A stretch of DNA of 6,403 nucleotides from Actinomycetota bacterium (GTDB taxonomy: Bacteria; Actinomycetota; Humimicrobiia; Humimicrobiales; Humimicrobiaceae), in the NCBI GenBank assembly GCA_014360385.1, contig JACIXO010000078.1, positions 1 to 6,403 on the forward strand, in the 5' to 3' direction. The translations under genes were made by a program, and so were the position numbers. The notes under the pieces are model-generated. The model worked only from the letters and a program-made list of their open reading frames with translations, made no database searches and was not told the origin of the DNA. Positions 1 to 5,431 of the stretch are shown in pieces (the stretch's first letter is position 1; each line of letters begins with the position of its first letter).

Positions 1-2
1 TT

Positions 3-809
3 AAAGAGGCTATAGCTGAAAACCAGCTACTTATGAAGTGGCATGCGCAAAGAGGTATACCTGTAGAGGTAAACGAGTCTCACCACTGGAGTTTAAGGTA
101 TGCACCTGATTCTGTAGCAGTAGCCTCTGCATATCTTGCTGCATACAATGCGAAGAAAATGGGGGTGAAAGTATATGTTTCCCAATATATGTTTAATACA
201 CCTCCTGAGACCTCTTTCGTGATGGATCTTGCGAAGATGCTTGCAAAGATAGAGCTTATCGAGTCGCTTCATGACGAAAATTTTGTTTCTGTAAGACAGA
301 CAAGAGCAGGTCTTTTTAGCTTTCCCACAGATCCTGATAGTGCAAAGGGTCAGCTTGCTTCCTCGATTTTTCTTCAGATGCAACTTAGCCCGGAGATAGT
401 CCATGTTGTTGCGTATTGTGAAGCAGACCATGCTGCCCGACCTGAAGATATAATAGAAAGTGCTAAGATTGCAGGTAGGGTAATTGAAAATTGTCTGGCT
501 GGTGTTCCTGATATGAAACTTGATGCCAGGGTTATAGAAAGAAAAGAAAGGCTAATAAAGGATGCAAATCTGATTATACAAAAGATTAGAGAGCTAGACA
601 CAGATGGAATATATGAGGACCCACTTATTTCGCCTGAGATAATTTCAAAGGCAATAAAGCTTGGGATACTTGATGCTCCTCATCTTATGGGAGTACAGGC
701 AGCTTGTGGTAAAATAAGAACAAGATTTGTAAGTGGTGCAAATGTGGCTATTGATGATAATGGTAATCCAGTTTCTGAAGAAGAAAGGCTGGCGAGTATA
801 CTTACTTAG
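3..809 (+). CDS. B12-dependent mutase-like protein, resembles glutamate mutase epsilon subunit (C-terminal part, 5' end outside window)
   Basis: The frame is open from base 3 to the TAG at 807-809 with no stop before the ATG at 33, so this is the C-terminal 268 residues of a longer protein and that ATG is internal. The pattern resembles the (beta/alpha)8 barrel subunit of glutamate (methylaspartate) mutase: alternating strand and helix segments, a Gln-Thr-Arg-Ala-Gly-Leu-Phe stretch followed by FPTDPDSAKG, then EADHAARPEDIIESAKIAGR, which aligns by eye with the strand and helix near the end of that barrel. The C-terminal piece AIKLGILDAPHL followed by GKIRTRF and DDNGNPVSEEE resembles the mutase tail (gain of LD-P, GKI-R, DN-G). 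In that family the barrel works with a cobalamin-binding domain in carbon-skeleton rearrangements. Whether such a domain lies upstream is not visible. The substrate is unknown. It sits 29 bases before hisZ and is probably co-transcribed. Assignment is by recalled family pattern, not alignment; another B12-mutase-related barrel is possible. Confidence 0.55.
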   Translation, partial: KEAIAENQLLMKWHAQRGIPVEVNESHHWSLRYAPDSVAVASAYLAAYNAKKMGVKVYVSQYMFNTPPETSFVMDLAKMLAKIELIESLHDENFVSVRQTRAGLFSFPTDPDSAKGQLASSIFLQMQLSPEIVHVVAYCEADHAARPEDIIESAKIAGRVIENCLAGVPDMKLDARVIERKERLIKDANLIIQKIRELDTDGIYEDPLISPEIISKAIKLGILDAPHLMGVQAACGKIRTRFVSGANVAIDDNGNPVSEEERLASILT

Positions 810-827
810 AGGAAGTTTACTTAGGGG
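802..827 (+). repeat. 11-bp imperfect direct repeat over stop codon and hisZ ribosome site
   Basis: TTACTTAGAGG (802-812) recurs as TTACTTAGGGG (817-827), 10 of 11 identical and offset by 15 bases. The first copy contains the stop codon of the upstream mutase-like gene. The second supplies the core of the hisZ ribosome-binding site. It looks like a local slippage duplication and matches similar events at the other gene starts in this window. Confidence 0.7.
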
Positions 828-830
828 GAG
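823..830 (+). promoter_or_regulatory. ribosome-binding site of hisZ
   Basis: AGGGGGAG lies 8 bases before the ATG at 839. It supports initiation at 839 even though that start adds about 50 residues before the conserved HisZ domain. No in-frame ATG, GTG or TTG was found between this start and the conserved region. Confidence 0.75.
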
Positions 831-838
831 TTAAATAA

Positions 839-2275
839 ATGGCTAAAGGTGATATTGTAAGGGGAGGTAATAATATCGGTGGCAGTAATTATAACAGTAA
901 TTATGGTAGTAATGATAGTAATCTTATAGACAAGTGCACTGCTAACTATAACAAAGCCAGTTATGCAGGTAGTGAAGACATTATAGCAAAGCTTCCCTTC
1001 GGGTTTAGAGATATATTTCCTACTGAAGCCAGCGAGCGAACCAGGATAGAGGAAGTAATAAGAGAAGAGTTTAGGCTTTGGGGTTATGGTGAAGTAAAAA
1101 CACCTATAGTTGAATATACTAGAAACATCTCTGAGGGCGTAGGGAAAAATTGGGAAAATAAGCTTATTAATTTCTTTGATGTAGATGGAAAGCTTGTGTC
1201 TCTTAGAGCCGATATGACAATCCCGATTGCAAGGCTTACGGGTATGAGGATAAGGAAAAGCCAGCTTCCGGTTAGATTTTGTTATTTTGCCAATTGTTTT
1301 CGCCAGTCAGAGTTACAAAAAGGGATAAAGAGAGTGTATAACCAGGCAGGCCTTGAGCTTATTGGTTCCTGTGGGTTCATGTCTGATACCGAAGTCATTC
1401 TTATTCTTATAAATTTATTAAAGAAGTTAGAGATTTCGGATTACAAAATAGGACTTGGTCACATTGATGTAGTAGAGGGGCTATTTAGTTGGATTGGACT
1501 CGATTCCATGGAGAGAGAATATCTAAAAAAGCGTTTAATTTTGAAGGATTTTGTAAGTATAGAGGAATTTTTAAAAACGAAAGACGGAAAGAAAAGTGCT
1601 ACTTTTTTGGAGTTAATTAAGCCCAGACCGGGCCTTAAAGATACTGAAAATTTAGTTAGCGAAGTAGATGATACAAGAGCTCAGAGTGGGTTTTCTTATG
1701 TTAAGAAGGTATATGAGACTCTTAAAGAGCTTGGGTTTTGCGATTTTATCATAATAGATTTTGGTATCTTAAGAGATTTTGAGTATTATACTGGACTCTT
1801 GTTTGAAGTTTATTCGCTTGGGGTTATAGATATACTGGGTAGTGGTGGGAGGTATGATGGTCTTATAAAGAAATTTGGTCTGGATACCCCGGCTACTGGT
1901 TTTGCTCTTGATATCGATCTTCTCCACAAATCTATTAGTAACTGTAAACTTTCTACATTTAAAAATGAAAGAAAGCTTCTTGTTTTTAGTGAGAGTGAAA
2001 ACTACCCTGAAGTAGTCAGAATTTCCGAGAATATTCGTAAAGAGGGTGTCTGTGTGGAGTTAGTATTTAGCCATGATATTGGACTTCAAAAGTTTAGAGA
2101 GGTTGAAGATGTAGTTACCGATGTAAGTAAGGTGGCTTTAAGGAAAAATTATAAGTTTGCAGCTATTATAAAATCTAACCTCAAGGATGTAGTTTTTGTA
2201 GATGTGGTGAATAAGAAAATAGAAACAAGAAAGCTGGAATTATTTGTTAAAGAGATAAAAGAGCACATAGGGTGA
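839..2275 (+). CDS. hisZ: ATP phosphoribosyltransferase regulatory subunit HisZ, with unusual N-terminal tail
   Basis: HisZ is a catalytically inactive paralogue of histidyl-tRNA synthetase that binds short-form HisG and provides the histidine feedback site for the first step of histidine synthesis. The 478-residue product shows the class II synthetase-like fold: LPFGFRDIFPTEA at 52-64, SLRADMTIPIARL at 121-133, a motif-2-like RFCYFANCFRQSE at 146-158, RDFEYYTGLLFEVY at 312-325 and a motif-3-like GSGGRYDGL at 334-342 followed by GFALDID. A roughly 100-residue alpha/beta tail follows. HisRS itself is less likely because the short HisG follows immediately and the catalytic signatures are weakened (motif 2 has RQSE; the YYTG motif is preceded by DFE rather than GLD). 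Residues 1-50 are rich in Asn, Gly, Ser and Tyr and unlike HisZ, whose homology normally begins near the LPxGxRD motif. The ATG at 839 has a strong ribosome site. The stop TGA overlaps an ATG, 28 bases before hisG, consistent with one operon. Confidence 0.93.
   Translation: MAKGDIVRGGNNIGGSNYNSNYGSNDSNLIDKCTANYNKASYAGSEDIIAKLPFGFRDIFPTEASERTRIEEVIREEFRLWGYGEVKTPIVEYTRNISEGVGKNWENKLINFFDVDGKLVSLRADMTIPIARLTGMRIRKSQLPVRFCYFANCFRQSELQKGIKRVYNQAGLELIGSCGFMSDTEVILILINLLKKLEISDYKIGLGHIDVVEGLFSWIGLDSMEREYLKKRLILKDFVSIEEFLKTKDGKKSATFLELIKPRPGLKDTENLVSEVDDTRAQSGFSYVKKVYETLKELGFCDFIIIDFGILRDFEYYTGLLFEVYSLGVIDILGSGGRYDGLIKKFGLDTPATGFALDIDLLHKSISNCKLSTFKNERKLLVFSESENYPEVVRISENIRKEGVCVELVFSHDIGLQKFREVEDVVTDVSKVALRKNYKFAAIIKSNLKDVVFVDVVNKKIETRKLELFVKEIKEHIG
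884..922 (+). repeat. AGTAAT minisatellite inside the 5' end of hisZ
   Basis: The hexamer AGTAAT recurs at 884, 896, 908 and 917, as two 12-base units (AGTAATTATAAC, AGTAATTATGGT) and two 9-base units (AGTAATGAT, AGTAATCTT). All spacings are multiples of three, so the frame is kept and the run encodes Ser-Asn-Tyr/Asp-rich sequence (about residues 16-30). It is a degenerate in-frame tandem repeat of the kind produced by slippage. Confidence 0.85.
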
Positions 2276-2276
2276 T

Positions 2277-2307
2277 GGAAAATTAAAATGAGGGAAAATT
2301 AAGATGA
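2277..2307 (+). repeat. 15-bp tandem duplication covering the hisG start codon
   Basis: GGAAAATTAAAATGA (2277-2291) and GGAAAATTAAGATGA (2293-2307) differ at one base and are offset by 16. Each contains an ATG, so the hisG start at 2304 has a duplicate at 2288, out of frame with it. Both upstream ATGs (2275 and 2288) open three- and four-codon ORFs (Met-Glu-Asn, Met-Arg-Glu-Asn) that stop one base before the next ATG. Confidence 0.85.
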
Positions 2308-2951
2308 ACGAAAAAATAAGCATAGCCTTACCTAAAGGTTATCTTTTTAGTAGCAGTATAGAAATCTTAAGGAAAGCTGGTTTTGACGTTAAGGATTTAG
2401 AGGAAGGAAATAATAGAAAACTTGTAGTGAAATCCGAAAAAGATAATGTTAAGTATGTTATAGCCCGACCGATGGATGTACCGATTTATGTAGAATATGG
2501 AGCCTGTGATGTAGGTTTTGCTGGAAAGGATGTTCTGGTTGAGAAAGAGAGCAATGTATATGAGTTACTGGATTTGAAAACAGGGGTCTGTAGGCTTATA
2601 GTTGCGACTTTGAAAGACCGTGTTGAAAAAGTCAAGGAGCACTATGAGCATTTCGGATGTATTAGAGTTGCTACAAAGTATCCCAATGTTACCCAGAAAT
2701 ATTTCGATAGAAAAGGCATGCAGGTAGAAATTATCAAACTCTATGGCTCTGTTGAGCTTGCTCCAGTTCTCGGGATTTCAGATGAAATAGTAGATATAAC
2801 TGCTACCGGGAGAACGCTTGAGGAAAATAATCTTGTAGAAATGGAAAACATTATGGTTTGCACTGCCAGACTTATTGCTAATATTGTAAGTTACAGGATG
2901 AAGTATGGAGCTATAAATGAGCTTATCAAGGCTATAAGGAGGGTAATTTAA
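2304..2951 (+). CDS. hisG: ATP phosphoribosyltransferase catalytic subunit, short form
   Basis: HisG condenses ATP with PRPP to phosphoribosyl-ATP, the committed step of histidine synthesis. At 215 residues it is the short form, which lacks the C-terminal regulatory domain and needs HisZ; hisZ is the gene just upstream. Family motifs are in order: ALPKGYL at 9-14, GACDVGFAGKDVLVE at 66-80, RVATKYPNVTQKYF at 121-134, and LYGSVELAPVLG at 146-157 running into DITATGRTLEENNL at 164-177, the PRPP-binding loop of the family. Length is normal and the protein looks intact. The ATG at 2304 is chosen because AGGG (2291-2294) lies 9 bases before it and the protein begins in the usual way (charged residue, then IALPKG). 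It is 28 bases after hisZ. The following gene is convergent and ends only 24 bases away, with no visible terminator, so transcripts may read into each other. Confidence 0.96.
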   Translation: MNEKISIALPKGYLFSSSIEILRKAGFDVKDLEEGNNRKLVVKSEKDNVKYVIARPMDVPIYVEYGACDVGFAGKDVLVEKESNVYELLDLKTGVCRLIVATLKDRVEKVKEHYEHFGCIRVATKYPNVTQKYFDRKGMQVEIIKLYGSVELAPVLGISDEIVDITATGRTLEENNLVEMENIMVCTARLIANIVSYRMKYGAINELIKAIRRVI

Positions 2952-2966
2952 ATAATTGACTTAAAA

Positions 2967-2984
2967 CTATAAAACCTATAAAAC
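2967..2984. repeat. 9-bp perfect tandem repeat between hisG and the convergent transporter gene
   Basis: CTATAAAAC occurs twice in succession (2967-2975, 2976-2984). The second copy contains the stop codon of the minus-strand gene (TAG, complement of 2976-2978). No stem-loop with a T-run was found in this 24-base convergent gap. Confidence 0.8.
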
Positions 2985-3611
2985 GCCTATATAATGTAAT
3001 ATAATCCCTATTACTCCTCCTATCAGTATAGTAAGGATTGGGTGAATTTTAAACCGGAGTAGCATTACAAGAGCTAAGGCCACTATTCCTAGACTTATCG
3101 GGTTTATAGTTTTCCATAAATTTGTTATAGAGTTCATATTCAATATAGCCTCTGTGCTTCTTGCTTTAGCTTCTATTGTTTTTGTTGCCTGTATATTTAT
3201 CTCGTTATTAAATAAGACATTCCTGGCCACAAATACTATAGCTCCTATGACAAGCGCCAGAGTAACGGCTCTTATTCCCCATATCGCATCTTTTACAATA
3301 GGATGATGTTGAAATCGAGATAAAAAATAAAATGCGCTGAGGACTAATATTAGGGAGGGAAGAACAACTCCCGTTGTTGCAAGCAGTCCTCCTGAAATAC
3401 CCCCCATCTTATAGCCAACGAAAGTAGCTGTATTGATAGCAATTGGGCCTGGAGTCATTTCAGATATAGAAATTATATTTACGAACTCCTGACTGGTTAG
3501 CCAGTGATGGATTTCTATTTCTCTTTCAATCATAGGAATCATTCCGTATCCGCCACCGAAACAAAAAACTCCTATTTTAAAAAAAGTGATAAATAACTCA
3601 ACATAAATCAT
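2976..3611 (-). CDS. short-chain CHR family (chromate transporter family) protein, second of a pair
   Basis: This 211-residue membrane protein carries the CHR signature near its N-terminus: FGGGYGMIPMIEREI at 18-32, then EMTPGPIAINTATFVGY at 51-67 (the conserved PGP-x-A-x-N-x-A-T-x-x-G). Hydrophobic segments follow at about 76-98, 112-130, 172-186 and 189-208. A polar stretch of about 35 residues (roughly 134-168) separates the middle and last segments. Short CHR proteins are half the length of two-domain ChrA and in Bacillus work as adjacent pairs conferring chromate efflux; many homologues have no proven substrate. The partner gene lies upstream on the same strand. The ATG at 3611 is close to the only possible start, because an in-frame stop lies four codons upstream. 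No good ribosome site is seen. Instead the start region is tandemly duplicated and a three-codon ORF ends at ATGA overlapping the start. Chromate as substrate is family-level inference. Confidence 0.85.
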   Translation of the reverse strand: MIYVELFITFFKIGVFCFGGGYGMIPMIEREIEIHHWLTSQEFVNIISISEMTPGPIAINTATFVGYKMGGISGGLLATTGVVLPSLILVLSAFYFLSRFQHHPIVKDAIWGIRAVTLALVIGAIVFVARNVLFNNEINIQATKTIEAKARSTEAILNMNSITNLWKTINPISLGIVALALVMLLRFKIHPILTILIGGVIGIILHYIGVL

Positions 3612-3622
3612 CTTATCATCTT
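3607..3622 (-). repeat. 8-bp tandem duplication over the start codon of the transporter gene
   Basis: On the plus strand ATCATCTT occurs twice in a row (3607-3614, 3615-3622). Read on the minus strand this gives two ATGs eight bases apart, at 3619 and 3611. The upstream one opens ATG ATA AGA TGA, whose stop overlaps the gene's ATG as ATGA, an arrangement typical of translational coupling. No Shine-Dalgarno sequence is evident for either. Confidence 0.75.
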
Positions 3623-3850
3623 ATTTTTTTATCTTAATTTTTTATTTCCTCATTTTTCCTCATTACTTCAATTATTTCCATTTTTTGGTTCTATTTCTAT
3701 TTGCTGAAGTTATATTTACAGTTTTCCTGTATCCAGTTTGTGTTTACCAATTCTCTATTTTAAGTTTAAGTTTGATTTTAGATCTGTCTTACTACCATAT
3801 AGCCTTCTGTCACACTACTAACACTCTACCTTTTTAAATCTATGTTTTAT
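3612..3850 (-). other. 239-base T-rich gap between the two CHR genes
   Basis: This gap is A-rich on the minus (transcribed) strand and is long for a gap between paired genes. It contains a perfect 10-bp tandem repeat TTTCCTCATT at 3645-3664, and a short minus-strand ORF of 15 codons at 3634-3681 without a ribosome site. No hairpin with a T-run and no recognisable RNA gene was seen. It could be degraded sequence or a spacer grown by slippage. Confidence 0.5.
3645..3664. repeat. 10-bp perfect tandem repeat in the gap between the CHR genes
   Basis: TTTCCTCATT is present twice without spacer (3645-3654, 3655-3664). On the minus strand each unit reads AATGAGGAAA and contains an ATG and a GAGGA purine run. 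The run is about 35-50 bases before the downstream gene's start, too far to be its ribosome site. Confidence 0.8.
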
Positions 3851-4483
3851 TTATTTAGATGCAACTTTTCCTGAAATCTTTTTATATGTGTAAAATATAA
3901 GGCCCGAAAAAATTCCGATCACGATAATGTAAATGGGATGGATTTTTGTTCCCAATAGGAGAGCAAGCCCTGTTATGGTTATGAGTGGGCTTATCCTGTC
4001 TTTTATACTTGTTTTTCCTATTCTAAGAGCTGCCGTTATTAATAGGGCAACTATTACAGAATTGATCCCTTGAAAAGCTGCCCTTACAATAGGTATCTCT
4101 TCAATGTATGTAAAAACTTTTGCTACTGCTGTAATAATTAAAAAAGAAGGAAGAACAACACCGAGTGTAGCAAGGAATGCTCCGGAGTAGCCTCCAATCT
4201 CTCTGCCAATCATTGTGGCTGAGTTTATAGCAACAGCGCCTGGAAAGGACTGTGAAATGGCAATTATATCTACCATTTTGCTCTCTGTAATCCATTTTCT
4301 TTTACTTACAACTTCTCGCTCAATAAGGGGAATCATGGCATATCCTCCCCCGAATGTAAAACTCCCTATTTTGAAAAATGTCCAGAATATTGATAGCATT
4401 TTCTTTGATGCGGTTATCCTATTTAATACTCTGTATGATGTGATTTTCTCTGTACTGGTTTTTTTGCCTGAATTATTTCTCAT
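3851..4483 (-). CDS. short-chain CHR family (chromate transporter family) protein, first of a pair
   Basis: From the ATG at 4483 this is 210 residues. The CHR signature FGGGYAMIPLIEREV is at 44-58 and SQSFPGAVAINSATMIG at 77-93, followed by hydrophobic segments near 99-122, 140-154, 165-178 and 182-198 and a Lys-rich C-terminus. It precedes a second half-length CHR gene on the same strand, so the two probably form a heteromeric transporter of the ChrA type, with chromate or another anion as cargo (inference from the family). The start is uncertain. The frame extends to a TTG at 4540 (229 residues) and also has an ATG at 4399 (182 residues, closer to the usual length and just before the first hydrophobic segment). 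None of the three has a clear ribosome site. The residues between 4483 and 4399 are basic and polar, so they may be a cytoplasmic tail or not translated. In the second motif this protein has SFPGAVAIN where its partner has MTPGPIAIN. Confidence 0.83.
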   Translation of the reverse strand: MRNNSGKKTSTEKITSYRVLNRITASKKMLSIFWTFFKIGSFTFGGGYAMIPLIEREVVSKRKWITESKMVDIIAISQSFPGAVAINSATMIGREIGGYSGAFLATLGVVLPSFLIITAVAKVFTYIEEIPIVRAAFQGINSVIVALLITAALRIGKTSIKDRISPLITITGLALLLGTKIHPIYIIVIGIFSGLIFYTYKKISGKVASK

Positions 4484-4577
4484 TTTTGGTAATATCTTTT
4501 TTATCAGCAAAAATTCTACATCTAAGTATACACTTCCCAATAGATGTCCGGATAGCTATACATTCTTGTTTACACTA

Positions 4578-4615
4578 ATTATACTATTGTACTATTGTAC
4601 TTATTTTTATATCAG
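4578..4615 (-). promoter_or_regulatory. possible promoter for the CHR transporter pair
   Basis: On the minus strand a -35-like CTGATA (complement of 4610-4615, 4 of 6 consensus) is 18 bases from a TACAAT (complement of 4586-4591). A perfect TATAAT (complement of 4578-4583) lies eight bases further on but has no matching -35 at 17 bases. The boxes lie in an AT-rich spacer where such hexamers arise by chance, so this is weak. Confidence 0.25.
4584..4599. repeat. 8-bp perfect tandem repeat upstream of the CHR genes
   Basis: CTATTGTA occurs twice in a row (4584-4591, 4592-4599). On the minus strand it produces repeated TACAAT hexamers next to a TATAAT, so the duplication has multiplied possible -10 boxes. 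Confidence 0.75.
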
Positions 4616-4680
4616 GTTTTACGAAAATGTGGTATATTATGGGGAAATTATAAGTTAATTGTTTTGCCTTGGAAAGTAGT

Positions 4681-4715
4681 TTTGCTTTAAGTTTTCCTTT
4701 AAGGATTTGCTTTAA
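4681..4715. repeat. 10-bp direct repeat upstream of hisB
   Basis: TTTGCTTTAA occurs at 4681-4690 and 4706-4715, a 25-base offset, with a related CCTTTAAGG between them. It could be a slippage remnant or a binding site for a regulator. The sequence is simple and nothing recognisable supports the second option. Confidence 0.55.
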
Positions 4716-4758
4716 AGAATTTTAATTAAGTTTCTTAAATAGAAAAACACTTAAGCGC

Positions 4759-4778
4759 ATGGAGAACGAGTATGGAGA
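4759..4778 (+). repeat. duplicated ATGGAGA at the hisB start
   Basis: ATGGAGA is present at 4759-4765 and 4772-4778, 13 bases apart. The second copy is the hisB start. The first contributes the hisB ribosome site (GGAG) and an out-of-frame ATG that opens a nine-codon ORF ending at TAA 4786-4788, inside hisB. Confidence 0.65.
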
Positions 4779-5356
4779 GAAAAGCTAAAATTAAAAGAAA
4801 AACTAAGGAAACTTACATAGAGCTTGAGTTTAATTTGGAGGGAAGCGGTTTTGCTGATATAAAAACGCCTTTTCCATTTTTCAACCATGTTCTTGAAAGT
4901 TTTGTAACACATGGAAACTTTGATCTTGTGCTTTCAGCAACAGGTGATGTAGAAGTTGGATGCCATCATCTAGTGGAGGATATAGGGATTTGTCTCGGGA
5001 GTGCCATTTCGAAGTGTCTTGAGGATAAGAGTGGGATAGAAAGATTTGGATTTGTGATTTTACCAATGGATGAAGCTGAGGTGTGTTTATCTCTGGATAT
5101 AAGTGGAAGAGCTTACTTAAGATATAATGTAATAATGGATTATGAGCTAATTGAAGGAATAGAAACAAGCATAGTGGAGGATTTTTTTAGAGCTCTTGTA
5201 GATAATTGCTCTATCACTCTTCACATAAACAAGAATGTAGGAATAAATTCACATCATATAATTGAGGCTATATTTAAGGCATTTGGAATTGTCTTGAGAA
5301 TTGCTACAAGGAGAACAGGAGCTTCTGATGTCCCGTCTACGAAGGGGGTACTGTAG
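4772..5356 (+). CDS. hisB: imidazoleglycerol-phosphate dehydratase
   Basis: HisB dehydrates imidazole-glycerol phosphate to imidazole-acetol phosphate using a di-manganese centre. At 194 residues it is the monofunctional form, without the histidinol-phosphatase domain found in enterobacteria. Both metal-binding motifs are present: CHHLVEDIGICLG (His65, His66, Glu69) and SHHIIEAIFKAFG (His161, His162, Glu165). Other conserved pieces are TPFPFFNHVL (His39), THGNFDL (His47), LPMDEAEVCLSLDISGR (97-113) and the C-terminal STKGVL. Two places differ from the usual family text: FNHV instead of FDHM, and GCHHL where most homologues have an Asp before HH and Thr after it. The metal ligands are intact, so I expect activity. 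The ATG at 4772 has GGAG 7 bases upstream. It is the first histidine gene after the reversed transporter pair and so probably begins a new transcript. hisH follows after 75 bases. Confidence 0.95.
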   Translation: MERKAKIKRKTKETYIELEFNLEGSGFADIKTPFPFFNHVLESFVTHGNFDLVLSATGDVEVGCHHLVEDIGICLGSAISKCLEDKSGIERFGFVILPMDEAEVCLSLDISGRAYLRYNVIMDYELIEGIETSIVEDFFRALVDNCSITLHINKNVGINSHHIIEAIFKAFGIVLRIATRRTGASDVPSTKGVL

Positions 5357-5386
5357 CCTAATTAATTTAACTTTTGAATTGGGTCG

Positions 5387-5413
5387 GCAGGAGAGTGAAG
5401 CAGGAAGAAAGAA
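5387..5413 (+). repeat. 13/14-bp imperfect tandem duplication upstream of hisH
   Basis: GCAGGAGAGTGAA (5387-5399) is followed directly by GCAGGAAGAAAGAA (5400-5413). With one gap, 11 of 13 positions match. Both copies are purine-rich and contain Shine-Dalgarno-like GGAG or GGAAG, upstream of the actual ribosome site. Confidence 0.5.
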
Positions 5414-5417
5414 ATAT

Positions 5418-5424
5418 AGAAGGA
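5418..5424 (+). promoter_or_regulatory. ribosome-binding site of hisH (decides the start)
   Basis: AGAAGGA lies 7 bases before the ATG at 5432 but only 1 base before the in-frame TTG at 5426. The spacing favours the ATG, which also gives the standard HisH beginning. Confidence 0.75.
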
Positions 5425-5431
5425 TTTGCCA

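Larger units (their letters stand above)
4484..4771. other. intergenic region between divergent CHR and hisB genes
   Basis: This AT-rich spacer must serve both the minus-strand transporter pair and hisB. It holds small repeats at 4584-4599 and 4681-4715 (listed separately), a weak minus-strand promoter candidate, and the hisB ribosome site GGAG (4761-4764, 7 bases before the ATG). I found no convincing plus-strand promoter with both boxes, although TATATT at 4633-4638 could be a -10 box. No T-box or attenuator hairpin is apparent, nor any intact gene. Confidence 0.5.

Noticed and set aside
93..601. Minus-strand open frames inside the mutase-like gene
   Set aside because: They are antisense to a convincing protein and rich in Cys, Ser and Ile as expected of an antisense frame.
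2952..2975. Bidirectional terminator between convergent hisG and CHR gene, or a promoter starting at TTGACT (2956)
   Set aside because: There is no inverted repeat in the gap, and no -10 box at 16-18 bases from TTGACT; the TATAAT-like sequence is about 28 bases away.
2976..4483. Transposon or insertion sequence carrying the CHR genes
   Set aside because: No transposase, terminal inverted repeats or matching target-site duplications were found at the edges of the reversed block.
4215..4658. 147-codon open frame on the plus strand overlapping the first CHR gene
   Set aside because: It is antisense to a gene with clear CHR motifs, has no ribosome site or recognisable motif, and its composition follows from the opposite strand.
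4484..4771. T-box leader or histidine attenuator upstream of hisB
   Set aside because: I looked for a T-box-like AGGGTGG...ACCGCG segment, a terminator hairpin with a T-run and a His-codon-rich leader peptide; none is present.
4881..5168. Minus-strand open frame inside hisB
   Set aside because: It is antisense to a complete HisB with intact motifs, and has no family resemblance.
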